This document shows positions 7,928-15,007 of a stretch of 28,835 nucleotides of DNA, one piece after another. The notes beneath the pieces were generated by a model. It worked only from the letters and a program-made list of their open reading frames with translations, was not told the origin of the DNA and searched no databases. Within the stretch, counting starts at the first letter, position 1; each line of letters starts with the position of its first letter. Where the stretch lies: positions 1 to 28,835 of the forward strand of contig DATKCA010000122.1 of the NCBI GenBank assembly GCA_035544675.1, written 5' to 3'. Source of the stretch: DATKCA01 sp035544675 (GTDB taxonomy: Bacteria; Acidobacteriota; Thermoanaerobaculia; Gp7-AA8). The position numbers were made by a program, and so were the translations under genes.

Positions 7928-8292
7928 GCTCGCGGCGTTCGCGAGTACGCCACGAGGAAGAGGGCCACGAATATGAAATCGATGATCGCGGCGGCGAGGA
8001 TGGGAACCGCCAGGCGTCCCTGAACGAAAAGGACCACGCACGCCGTTCCGAACAGCAGTTTCTCCAGTGCGCCCGGCCACATGGCCTCGCGGTAGCGGAC
8101 CGGATCGCGCGCGATGACGAAGAAGAGAACCTGCCAGGCCAGCGCGACACCGATGAATCCGTAGAAGTGCTCCGGATGGGTGATCGGCGGAGGAAAGTCG
8201 CGGCCGATGCGTGCCTCCATGAAGTACTGCGGCACGAGCGCGAGGACGCCGTAGATGCCGGCGATGAAGAAGACCCGCTTAGCGAAGCTCAT
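7924..8292 (-). CDS. Predicted membrane protein, unrecognised
   Basis: The protein has 122 aa with about four transmembrane segments: VFFIAGIYGVLALVPQYFM, FYGFIGVALAWQVLFFVIA, LEKLLFGTACVVLFVQG and PILAAAIIDFIFVALFLVAY. It overlaps the rhomboid gene by 14 nt and the DUF2007-like gene by 4 nt. The layout (a short loop with PPPITHPEHFYGFIG) is reminiscent of small conserved integral membrane proteins of unknown function common in Acidobacteriota. No enzyme motif is seen. Confidence 0.78.
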   Translation of the reverse strand: MSFAKRVFFIAGIYGVLALVPQYFMEARIGRDFPPPITHPEHFYGFIGVALAWQVLFFVIARDPVRYREAMWPGALEKLLFGTACVVLFVQGRLAVPILAAAIIDFIFVALFLVAYSRTPRA

Positions 8293-8845
8293 TCAACTCT
8301 CCACGTTGTGGATCCCGCAGCCGGGCCGCGAGGATCCCTCCGACGAATCCAAAGAAGTGCCCGCTCCAAGATACGCCAGCTTCCGGGATGATCGAAGAGA
8401 GGAGAACGCTTCCGTAGACCGCGGCCACGACCAGCGTCACCACCACGGAGAGAAGCTTGCCATCGAACGCCGGGCGGGCCAGGAGATATCCGAGGTAGCC
8501 GAAGACCACGCCGCTCGCGCCGATGTGGTTGGCCGGAGTGCCGAACATCCACGTGCCCGCGCCCGCAGAGAGGGCCGCCACCACGGTCACGAAAACGAAC
8601 TCGGCGAGACCGCTGAAGAGGACGAGCCCTCCCAGGATCAGCAGCGGAACGGTGTTCGCGACGAGGTGCGCCCAGCTCGCGTGAATGAGCGGAGCGGCGA
8701 CGATTCCCTCCAGCCGGTCCGTCGTCCGCGGAATGACTCCAACCCCGGCGATGGACGTCCCGTCGCCGCGGAACGTGTCGGCCACGCGCACCAGCCACAT
8801 CGCCGCAACGAACAGGAAGAGGGCCAGCGCGCGCCGGGGAGCCAT
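8279..8845 (-). CDS. Rhomboid family intramembrane serine protease
   Basis: The protein has 188 aa from MAPRRAL. It shows the rhomboid signature: HASWAHLVANTVPLLILGG (H55, H60 and N64), the catalytic Ser in GASGVVFGYLGYL (S111) and the catalytic His in SGHFFGFVGG (H163), spread over about six membrane helices. It should cleave transmembrane substrates inside the cytoplasmic membrane. I use the ATG at 8845, 4 nt after the stop of a short upstream ORF with a good ribosome-binding site. An in-frame GTG at 8866 would add 7 residues. It heads a five-gene overlapping membrane operon. Confidence 0.9.
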   Translation of the reverse strand: MAPRRALALFLFVAAMWLVRVADTFRGDGTSIAGVGVIPRTTDRLEGIVAAPLIHASWAHLVANTVPLLILGGLVLFSGLAEFVFVTVVAALSAGAGTWMFGTPANHIGASGVVFGYLGYLLARPAFDGKLLSVVVTLVVAAVYGSVLLSSIIPEAGVSWSGHFFGFVGGILAARLRDPQRGELNELR

Positions 8846-8849
8846 CGGG

Positions 8850-8912
8850 CTATCGCGCGAGATCACGCAGGACCCCGAAGACCAGGATGCTGATGGCTGC
8901 TGCGCTCATCAT
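8850..8912 (-). CDS. Putative 20-aa leader ORF ahead of the rhomboid gene
   Basis: The reading frame MMSAAAISILVFGVLRDLAR starts at 8912 behind GGAGAG at a good distance and ends with TAG 4 nt before the rhomboid ATG, which itself has no ribosome-binding site. The peptide is hydrophobic with two Arg near its end. It could be a membrane micropeptide or simply the means of bringing ribosomes to the rhomboid start. Short length keeps confidence low. Confidence 0.35.
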   Translation of the reverse strand: MMSAAAISILVFGVLRDLAR

Positions 8913-8921
8913 CGACTCTCC

Positions 8922-8953
8922 AAAAAAAAGCCGGCCGGTTGCCCGGCCGGCTT
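8922..8953 (-). terminator. Intrinsic terminator downstream of precursor peptide A
   Basis: On the minus strand, AAGCCGGCCGG and its complement form an 11-bp stem (8943-8953 with 8928-8938) around a 4-nt loop, followed by eight T residues (8929-8922). It lies 34 nt after the stop of the first GG-leader peptide gene and separates it from the rhomboid operon. Confidence 0.9.
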
Positions 8954-8986
8954 CGCGACTCGATGTGTAGGAGATCTCGTCGCTCG

Positions 8987-9175
8987 CTACTTGTATAACC
9001 TGCTGCTGTTGAGCTGGATGGCCGGAAGAACCGACTTGTCGGCTAACTTGAGTGAGGTGTCGAGCTTCAGAGAGGTGCTGAGCACTCCGCCGGCCGGGTC
9101 CTGCTCGGGCGCCAGGTCCTGAACCTTGACCGACGGCTTCCTGGCTTTCGTGCTGTTCTTCTTCGATTTGGCCAT
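8987..9175 (-). CDS. GG-leader precursor peptide A
   Basis: This is a 62-aa peptide. AAGGAG precedes the ATG by 8 nt. Residues 1-30 form a basic leader, MAKSKKNSTKARKPSVKVQD then LAPEQDPAGG, ending in a double glycine suited to a C39 peptidase; residues 31-62 are the predicted core, with a TSLKL repeat at 34-38 and 40-44 and no Cys. The leader matches peptide B closely (KPSVKVxDLxPExxPxGG) and peptide C in pattern, while the cores are unrelated, which is typical of exported processed peptides. A sigma-54-like element lies 43 nt upstream of the ATG and a strong terminator lies downstream, so it is a separate transcript. It may be a RiPP, a bacteriocin or a signal peptide; which one is not visible. 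Confidence 0.82.
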   Translation of the reverse strand: MAKSKKNSTKARKPSVKVQDLAPEQDPAGGVLSTSLKLDTSLKLADKSVLPAIQLNSSRLYK

Positions 9176-9217
9176 TTCAAGCTCCTTGTTGTTCTGCCGA
9201 TGGATGGCGTCCTCTAG

Positions 9218-9233
9218 AACATGATCGGTGCCA
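9218..9233 (-). promoter_or_regulatory. Sigma-54-like promoter element upstream of precursor A
   Basis: The minus strand reads TGGCACCGATCATGTT. TGGCAC matches the -24 consensus and the G at the expected -13 place is kept, but the -12 box is ATGT rather than TTGC. The predicted start of transcription is near 9207, leaving a leader of about 32 nt with AAGGAG. The same element precedes peptides B and C. Confidence 0.6.
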
Positions 9234-9310
9234 TGAACAGCCCGCGATTCGCTAACTCCCTCTCCCGCCGATGTCTTAAGCCGGAAACCGGGCCAGGGCC
9301 TTCGACCAAA

Positions 9311-9357
9311 CACTGGGCTTCAAACGGAGCCGCGCTGGCTCCGTGTTGAAGCCAGTG
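9311..9357 (-). repeat. Long stem-loop between precursor genes B and A
   Basis: CACTGGGCTTCAAACGGAGC (9311-9330) plus C9331 pairs with 9337-9357 to give about 20 bp with two single-base bulges and a 5-nt loop. It starts 14 nt after the stop of precursor B on the transcribed strand. No clear U tract follows (GTTTGG), so it is a possible terminator, attenuator or 3'-end stabiliser for the methyltransferase/precursor B transcript. Confidence 0.7.
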
Positions 9358-9370
9358 GCCTGTTCGCTGA

Positions 9371-9517
9371 TCAGCTCTTGGTGGGCGGGGGCGGCGGCGG
9401 CCCAAAGTCAATCAGCACCTTGGTGAAACCTCCCGACGGGTTCTTCTCAGGCGTGAGGTCCTCGACCTTTACCGACGGCTTCCTGGTTTTCTTGTCGCTC
9501 TTTTTCGACCTGACCAT
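9371..9517 (-). CDS. GG-leader precursor peptide B with polyproline core
   Basis: This is a 48-aa peptide with AAGGAGG before the ATG. The leader (1-30, MVRSKKSDKKTRKPSVKVED then LTPEKNPSGG) is nearly the same as that of peptide A, residue for residue in length; the predicted core is FTKVLIDFGPPPPPPTKS, 18 aa with six prolines in a row and no Cys. The first 49 nt overlap the 3' end of the methyltransferase gene in another frame, so translation is probably coupled. An additional sigma-54-like element lies inside the methyltransferase coding region at 9562-9577, which would allow expression independent of the enzyme. The polyproline core makes a parvulin-type isomerase in the exporter operon suggestive, though that link is inference. 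Confidence 0.82.
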   Translation of the reverse strand: MVRSKKSDKKTRKPSVKVEDLTPEKNPSGGFTKVLIDFGPPPPPPTKS

Positions 9518-10785
9518 CTGTTGCCTCCTTGTCGTTGTTTGGGGGGATGGAGCCCGTCTGGAACATGATCCGTGCCATGGGCGTGGCGCGCTCCCGGCGC
9601 CGCCAGGTTCACCACGCCCATCAGGTACAGAAGGTACATCGCCTCGCGCAGCGCCTTCGCCGGCACGGCCGGCTCCACGCCGGCCAGGAGCTCGCGGAGC
9701 GTGAGCGTTCCATCGCTGTTCCGCAGGATCTCCACTTCCCACTGCGGCACGCTGAGGGTGACGCGCGTCGACGTGGCCGGACTCTCCAGCTCCACCTCAC
9801 GCAGAGCATGCCGGTCGCGGCTTCTGCGCGGCCACTGCGCTTTGTAGAGCGACGTCAATACGGGGCGCCATCGCAGCAACGCCCGTCCGTCGCTCCACGG
9901 AACATCGACCGGAGCGCGTCGCGAGAGCACCATGTGGTGAAAGCTCGTCGGCTGCAGCGCGTCGACGAGCCTGGCCACCCCGCCCCGCGTCCGCGGCATC
10001 AGCAGCGCGTGCAGATCGAGGTTGAGGAGCGCGCGCACCGCGAAAAATGCGCGATGGGTGCCGAACAGATGAAGACCGGCATGGGCGCACAACTGCGCCC
10101 ACTCCGACAGCGGGAGGGCGCGGTTGAGCGGCCCGAACAGATCGCCGGCCAGATATCCCGCGTCCAAGTGCGACACCTTGACGGGGGGATAGACCGAGAT
10201 GGACTCGAGAACGCGGATGACGTCGCGCAGCCCCGCGCTGTCTCTGAACTTCTCCAGATCGAAGCCGAACGCCGGCAGCACCGGACGCCATCGCGCGCTG
10301 GGATGGACGGCCCCATTCACCCCGAGAACCAGGACGCCGTCCGGCGCCAGGAGCCGGGTGAAGTTGCCAAGCACCGCCCCGGCGTCCGGCACGTACGACA
10401 GCACGCCGTGACACGACACCAGGTCGAAGCCGTCGCCGGTGATCCGGACGAGGTCGCGCGCCGTCAGGTCCGCCACCTCGAACCTGACGTCCTCCCCTCC
10501 GGCCGTCTTCCGGCCCAGTCGCCTGGCCAGCGCAATCGAGCGCGCGCTGAAATCGACGCCCAGAACCTGGGCCGACGGAAACGTCCTGGCCAGCGCGAAT
10601 GCCTCGGTGCCCACACCGCACCCGGCCACCAGAATCCGCGCCGGGACCTTGCCCGCAGCGGTCTCGGAAACGGCGGCGACCCATTCCATGGCCGGCAGCG
10701 CCGGCGGCGCCGCCTGCCCCCGCAGAGACGGGGGCGGATAGGGACGGCGGTCGTAGATCCTGCGGACCCGGCTCCCCACGCTCAT
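9469..10785 (-). CDS. SAM-dependent methyltransferase with C-terminal winged-helix/PqqD-like tail, candidate peptide-maturation enzyme
   Basis: The protein has 438 aa. The class I methyltransferase fold is clear: motif I ILVAGCGVGTEA (51-62), GVDFSARSIALARR (76-89), FDLVSCHGVLSYV and the LLAPDGVLVLGV strand. The middle region (about 200-320) is like the methyltransferase regulatory domain family (PF10119-type). Near the C-terminus, VPQWEVEILRNSDGTLTLRE and then ALREAMYLLYLMGVVNL have the shape of a small winged helix such as PqqD-like leader-binding domains or the tail of PF10119 proteins; I cannot separate these. It overlaps precursor B by 49 nt, so a role on that peptide is plausible. A -10-like TACACT (10798-10793) sits 7 nt before the ATG, suggesting a nearly leaderless mRNA. 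It is divergent from the exporter operon. Confidence 0.85.
   Translation of the reverse strand: MSVGSRVRRIYDRRPYPPPSLRGQAAPPALPAMEWVAAVSETAAGKVPARILVAGCGVGTEAFALARTFPSAQVLGVDFSARSIALARRLGRKTAGGEDVRFEVADLTARDLVRITGDGFDLVSCHGVLSYVPDAGAVLGNFTRLLAPDGVLVLGVNGAVHPSARWRPVLPAFGFDLEKFRDSAGLRDVIRVLESISVYPPVKVSHLDAGYLAGDLFGPLNRALPLSEWAQLCAHAGLHLFGTHRAFFAVRALLNLDLHALLMPRTRGGVARLVDALQPTSFHHMVLSRRAPVDVPWSDGRALLRWRPVLTSLYKAQWPRRSRDRHALREVELESPATSTRVTLSVPQWEVEILRNSDGTLTLRELLAGVEPAVPAKALREAMYLLYLMGVVNLAAPGARHAHGTDHVPDGLHPPKQRQGGNRWSGRKRATRKPGSRR
9562..9577 (-). promoter_or_regulatory. Sigma-54-like promoter element upstream of precursor B
   Basis: The minus strand reads TGGCACGGATCATGTT inside the methyltransferase gene. 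It differs from the copies before peptides A and C only at the N and M positions of TGGCAC-N-GATC-M-TGTT. The predicted start of transcription is near 9551, 33 nt before the ATG, the same geometry as peptide A. Confidence 0.6.
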
Positions 10786-10918
10786 CCCGCCGAGTGTAGC
10801 GCCGCCCGTCTCGCCCGGCGACTCGCTCCAGATCGGTGCAACCTGGCTCCGTCCTGACGCTAGCCGATGCTGTTATCGTTCCCTGCACACCATGACGGTT
10901 TCGAGGAGTCTGAGGTTG

Positions 10919-11941
10919 ATGGACGGCAGTCCGCAGCTCGGGTCGATCGAGCTGTTCGCGGCCGGAGGGGAGACCTTCACCGTCGACGACGCCATCGCGT
11001 CCGCCATGTTCCGCGGGGGACTGGACGGGGCGATCGACGAGACTCTTGCCATGGCCAACGCCGAGGATGCCCTGGAGGATGTGGAGCCTGCCGATGCCGA
11101 CCTGCAGGCCAGCTCCGAGAAGTTCCGTTACGAGCACGATCTCATCAGTGCCGGCGAGACCGAGGAGTGGCTGGAGGCGCGGGGTTTGACCACGGGAGAC
11201 TTCGGCGCCTGGCTGTATCAGCGGCTGTGCGGGCAGATGGCTCCGCGCCTGGCCGCATCCGCCGTTCCCGACGAGTTCGCCGATCTGCTTCGCATCCACC
11301 TCTGGCTCTCCGGCGGTATGGACGATCTGGCCGGCGCGCTGCGACGCCGCGTGGCCGCCGGAATCGAGACCAGCGATGCTCCCGATGGCGGCGTGATGGC
11401 GAAGTTTCTGGCGCGCCACCGGCTCGATGACGACGGCGTCGAGGAGTGGCTCTCGGCGCTCGCGCGCGATCGCTCCTGGCTCACGCAGACCGTGCGCAGG
11501 GAGGCAGCCTTCGAACGACTCTCTGCGGAGGCGGCGAGTGAGGCCGCCCGCGGCCGGACGCTCGGGTCGATGGTGATGTCGCTGGCCAGAGTGGAGATGG
11601 ACACCCTGGCCCTCGGCTCCGAGGCGGCGGCACGCGAGGCCGTGCTGTGCGTCCACGACGACGGGTTGAGCCTGTCGGAAGTGGCGCTCGAGACCGGCTA
11701 CCGCGCGGAGCGCACCATGTTGTGGATGGACGAGGTGGAGGAGCAGGTCGCGCATCGAGTGCTGCCGGCCGTGGCCGGCGACGTCATCGGGCCGATCGAG
11801 CGCAGCGGGCGCTTCGAGGTCCTGCAGGTGCTCCGAAAACTCCCGCCGTTGCTGACCGATCCGGCGGTCGTGCGCCGGGTGGACAGCGTGATCGTGAACG
11901 AGTTCTTCGACGAGCTCTGCGCCCGCCACATTCACAAATGA
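10919..11941 (+). CDS. Parvulin/SurA-like peptidyl-prolyl isomerase family protein of the export operon
   Basis: The protein has 340 aa and no signal peptide. The C-terminal part reads like a PpiC/parvulin-type domain: REAVLCVHDDGLSLSEVALE (239-258), VAGDVIGPIERSGRFEVLQV (285-304), then LRKLPPLLTDPAVV. The N-terminal two thirds is helical with SurA-like stretches (EEWLEARGLTTGDFGAWLYQ). As I recall, such cytoplasmic SurA-like proteins occur beside C39-peptidase exporters and HlyD proteins in other bacteria; a chaperone role for precursors is a reasonable inference, isomerase activity is unproven. The start at 10919 has GAGGAG 10 nt upstream; ATG 10892, with no ribosome-binding site but near a TGTTAT box, would add 9 residues. 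It overlaps the ABC gene as ATGA. Confidence 0.72.
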   Translation: MDGSPQLGSIELFAAGGETFTVDDAIASAMFRGGLDGAIDETLAMANAEDALEDVEPADADLQASSEKFRYEHDLISAGETEEWLEARGLTTGDFGAWLYQRLCGQMAPRLAASAVPDEFADLLRIHLWLSGGMDDLAGALRRRVAAGIETSDAPDGGVMAKFLARHRLDDDGVEEWLSALARDRSWLTQTVRREAAFERLSAEAASEAARGRTLGSMVMSLARVEMDTLALGSEAAAREAVLCVHDDGLSLSEVALETGYRAERTMLWMDEVEEQVAHRVLPAVAGDVIGPIERSGRFEVLQVLRKLPPLLTDPAVVRRVDSVIVNEFFDELCARHIHK

Positions 11942-14900
11942 TCACCGAGCCCTTTCCGAAGCAGGCTTCGCTCTTCCGGTTCCTGCCGCCGGAACATCAG
12001 GACCGGGTACGCTCGCTGTTCCGCACGGTGCAGTACGACTTCGGCGAGAGCATCGTGCGCCAGGGCGATCCCGCCGACGCGTTCTACATCCTGGTCAGCG
12101 GCCGGGCGCGCGTGGTCCGGACGACGGCGCGCGGCGACGAGATTCCACTCAACGTCCTCCGTCCCGGCAGCGAGTTCGGCGAGTCCGCGCTGCTCTCGGC
12201 CGAGCCGCGCACGGCCACGGTGCGCTGCTCGAGCATCGTGGAGGCGCTCCGCCTGTCGCGCGATGACTTCACGGCCCTCATCACCGAGTTCCCCGAGCTG
12301 CGCGGGTACCTCGAGGCCACCCGCCGCTATCGCACGCTGCACAGCTTTCTCTACGAGTTCAGCAACTTCGGACGTCTCCCCGAAACCGCCTTGAGCGAGC
12401 TGATTCAGCGCCTCACGCCGGCGCATTTCGCGGCCGGGCAGCGCATTCTCACCAAGGGCGATCCGGCCGGTCCGATGTACGTCGTGCAGTCGGGAAAAGT
12501 GCGCGTGTTCGACGTCGCCGGCAACGGCTCCCGCTCGCTGGCGTTCTATCGCGAAGGGGGGTTCTTCGGCGAGCTCTCGATCCTCAACGGCTCCCCCCGG
12601 GCCGCCTCGGCCGAGGCGGTGACGGACTGCACGCTCCTGGCCCTGCCGCCGGAGACGCTGCTCGAACTCCGCCGCCAGTTCCCGGAATTCGAGAAGCTGC
12701 TCGCGGAACGGCTGGCGCAGTACAACGTCGAAGGCGAGGCGCGCGTGCCGCTCGACTTCGCCACGGAGATGCTTCCCGCCGCGACGACCGTGACGGAGAA
12801 GGTCAGTGCCGAACAGGCGGAGGAAGAGCACGCCGACTTCGGCAAGGAGCGTCCGCGCATCCGCTCCATCCCCTTCGTCCGGCAGATCGACGAAATGGAC
12901 TGCGGCCCCGCCGCCCTGGGAATGGTCTGCCGTCACTTCGGACGGAACGTGAGCCTGGCCCGCATCCGCAGGCTCTGCTTCACGTCGACCGACGGCACCA
13001 GCCTGAAGGCGATCTGCAGCGCCGCGAACGAGCTCGGGCTGGCTGCCCGCGCGCTCAAGGTGACCACGCGCAACCTGCCCAGGCTGCCGTTACCGGCCAT
13101 CGTGCACTGGGAAGGCAACCACTGGCTCGTTGTCTTCGACGTCGGCGAGAAGTGGGTGCGCGTCGCCGATCCTGCCAGCGGCATCCGGAGGATCGGGCGG
13201 GCGGAATTCGAGCAGCGCTGGACCGGCTATGCCGCGCTGTTCGACTACACGGACGCGTTTGCGGAGGCGCCGGAGAGCAGGTCCGGCGTGGCCTGGCTCA
13301 AGCCGTTCTTCAGCGGGTACCGCACGCTCTTCGTGCAGGTCCTGCTGCTGTCGGGAATCGTCACCGCGCTGCAGCTGCTCTTCCCGATCTTCACGCAGAT
13401 GGTGGTGGACAAGGTCATCGTGGAGAACGACCTGGCGCTGCTGAACGTGATCGTGGCCGGGATGGTGGTGGCACTCGGTTTCATGGTGGCGTCGAACCTG
13501 GCGCAGCAGTACCTGCTGAGCTTCGCGGCGGTGCGCATCGACTCGGCCATCCTCGATTTCCTGACGCGCAAGCTGCTGGCCCTGCCGCTCTCGTACTTCA
13601 ACAACCGGCGCACTGGAGACATCCAGCGGCGACTGGACGGGGCCAGGCAGGTGCGGCAGTTCGCGGTGCAGCACGGGATCGGCGGCCTGCTGTCGGTCAT
13701 CGCCGGCCTGGGGGCCCTGGCCCTGATGGTCGCCTACAGCGCGAAGCTGGCCGGCGTGTTCCTTTTGACCGTGCCGTTCTATGGCGCGCTGATGTTCTTC
13801 TCGGTGCGCCTGCTCCGCCCGCTGTTCTCCGACATCGAGGAGAGCTGGGGCCGCTACAGCTCGCACCAGATCGACGCGATCAAAGGCATCGAGGCGGTGA
13901 AGGCGGCATCGGCGGAGGGGACGTTCCGCGATGCCATGCTGCACGAGTTCCTGCGCGTGGCCAACAAGATGTTCCGCGGCAGCTTCGTGGTGATGACGTA
14001 CGAGAGCCTCATTCAGATCGTGGGCATGCTGGCCACGGCGCTGTTTCTCTGGGCCGGCGCGCGGATGGTCGTGGCGGGAGAGATCACCGTCGGTGTCTTC
14101 GTCGCTTTCAGCAGCCTCGGCGTGATGGCCTTCGGCGCGATCATGCGCACGCTCGGCATCTGGGACGAATTTCAGCTCGCGTCGGTGATGCTCGGCCGGC
14201 TCGACGACATCTTCGAGCAGGAGCCTGAGCAGGGTCACGACCGCTCCACGCTCGTGCCGGTGTCCTCGCTGGAGGGGCGCATCGAGCTGCGCGAGGTCGG
14301 CTTCCGATACGGTGGGCCGGAGTCACCGCAGATCCTCAGCGGCATCACCCTCGACATCGAGCCGGGGCGGATGATCGCCCTGGTGGGACGAAGCGGCTGC
14401 GGCAAGACCACGCTGGTGAAGCTGCTCTCCGGCCTGCTCGAGCCGACGTCGGGATCGATCCTCTACGACCGCCTGGACATGCGCACCCTGAACTACCGCG
14501 ACCTGCGGAAGCAGATCGGTCTGGTGCTGCAGGAGAACCACATGTTCGACGAGACGATCCTGCGCAACATCGCCTTCGGCGACGCCGAGCCGGACTTCGA
14601 TCGCGTGCTGTGGGCCGCGCAGCTCGCCAACGCCCACGACTTCATCATGCGCCTCCCTCTCGGGTACGAGACGCGAATCGGCGAGACAGGGCTGGCGCTG
14701 TCAGGCGGTCAGAAACAGCGGATCTCGATCGCGCGGGCTGTGTACAACGACCCGCCGGTCCTCATCTTCGACGAAGCGACGAGCGCGCTCGACTCGGAGT
14801 CGGAGCGCGCCATCCAGCAGAACCTCTCCCGGCTGATGACCGGCCGCACGGCCATCGTCATCGCCCATCGCCTGAGCACGATCCGCGATGCGCACCGGAT

Positions 14901-15006
14901 CGTGGTCCTGGAGAAGGGGGCCATCGTCGAGAGCGGGACGCACGACGAGCTCATGGCCGCGCGCGGCCTCTACTTCTATCTGTCGAGTCACCAACTGGGA
15001 ATCTGA
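11938..15006 (+). CDS. Peptidase-containing ABC exporter with two cyclic-nucleotide-binding domains
   Basis: The protein has 1022 aa with four modules. Two cNMP-binding domains come first (about 12-130 and 145-262); both keep the phosphate-cassette pattern (FGESALLSAEPRTATV, 80-95; FGELSILNGSPRAAS, 210-224). A C39 peptidase follows (about 311-435) with Q316, C322 (QIDEMDCGPAAL), H395 (WEGNHWLVV) and D411 (VADPASG), so it should cut leaders after GG. The membrane domain spans about 455-750. The ATPase has Walker A GRSGCGKTT (817-825), signature LSGGQ (921-925), Walker B VLIFDE (941-946) and H977. It matches bacteriocin/peptide maturation exporters that process and translocate in one step. It is co-transcribed with overlap upstream and 1 nt spacing downstream. 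Confidence 0.95.
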   Translation: MITEPFPKQASLFRFLPPEHQDRVRSLFRTVQYDFGESIVRQGDPADAFYILVSGRARVVRTTARGDEIPLNVLRPGSEFGESALLSAEPRTATVRCSSIVEALRLSRDDFTALITEFPELRGYLEATRRYRTLHSFLYEFSNFGRLPETALSELIQRLTPAHFAAGQRILTKGDPAGPMYVVQSGKVRVFDVAGNGSRSLAFYREGGFFGELSILNGSPRAASAEAVTDCTLLALPPETLLELRRQFPEFEKLLAERLAQYNVEGEARVPLDFATEMLPAATTVTEKVSAEQAEEEHADFGKERPRIRSIPFVRQIDEMDCGPAALGMVCRHFGRNVSLARIRRLCFTSTDGTSLKAICSAANELGLAARALKVTTRNLPRLPLPAIVHWEGNHWLVVFDVGEKWVRVADPASGIRRIGRAEFEQRWTGYAALFDYTDAFAEAPESRSGVAWLKPFFSGYRTLFVQVLLLSGIVTALQLLFPIFTQMVVDKVIVENDLALLNVIVAGMVVALGFMVASNLAQQYLLSFAAVRIDSAILDFLTRKLLALPLSYFNNRRTGDIQRRLDGARQVRQFAVQHGIGGLLSVIAGLGALALMVAYSAKLAGVFLLTVPFYGALMFFSVRLLRPLFSDIEESWGRYSSHQIDAIKGIEAVKAASAEGTFRDAMLHEFLRVANKMFRGSFVVMTYESLIQIVGMLATALFLWAGARMVVAGEITVGVFVAFSSLGVMAFGAIMRTLGIWDEFQLASVMLGRLDDIFEQEPEQGHDRSTLVPVSSLEGRIELREVGFRYGGPESPQILSGITLDIEPGRMIALVGRSGCGKTTLVKLLSGLLEPTSGSILYDRLDMRTLNYRDLRKQIGLVLQENHMFDETILRNIAFGDAEPDFDRVLWAAQLANAHDFIMRLPLGYETRIGETGLALSGGQKQRISIARAVYNDPPVLIFDEATSALDSESERAIQQNLSRLMTGRTAIVIAHRLSTIRDAHRIVVLEKGAIVESGTHDELMAARGLYFYLSSHQLGI

Positions 15007-15007
15007 G

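Noticed and set aside
10831..10874. Partial copies of the TGGCAC/GATC/TGTT element between the methyltransferase and the exporter operon (TTGCACCGATC on the minus strand; GATGCTGTT on the plus strand)
   Set aside because: Each copy keeps only one half of the motif, so they are too weak to call as promoters.
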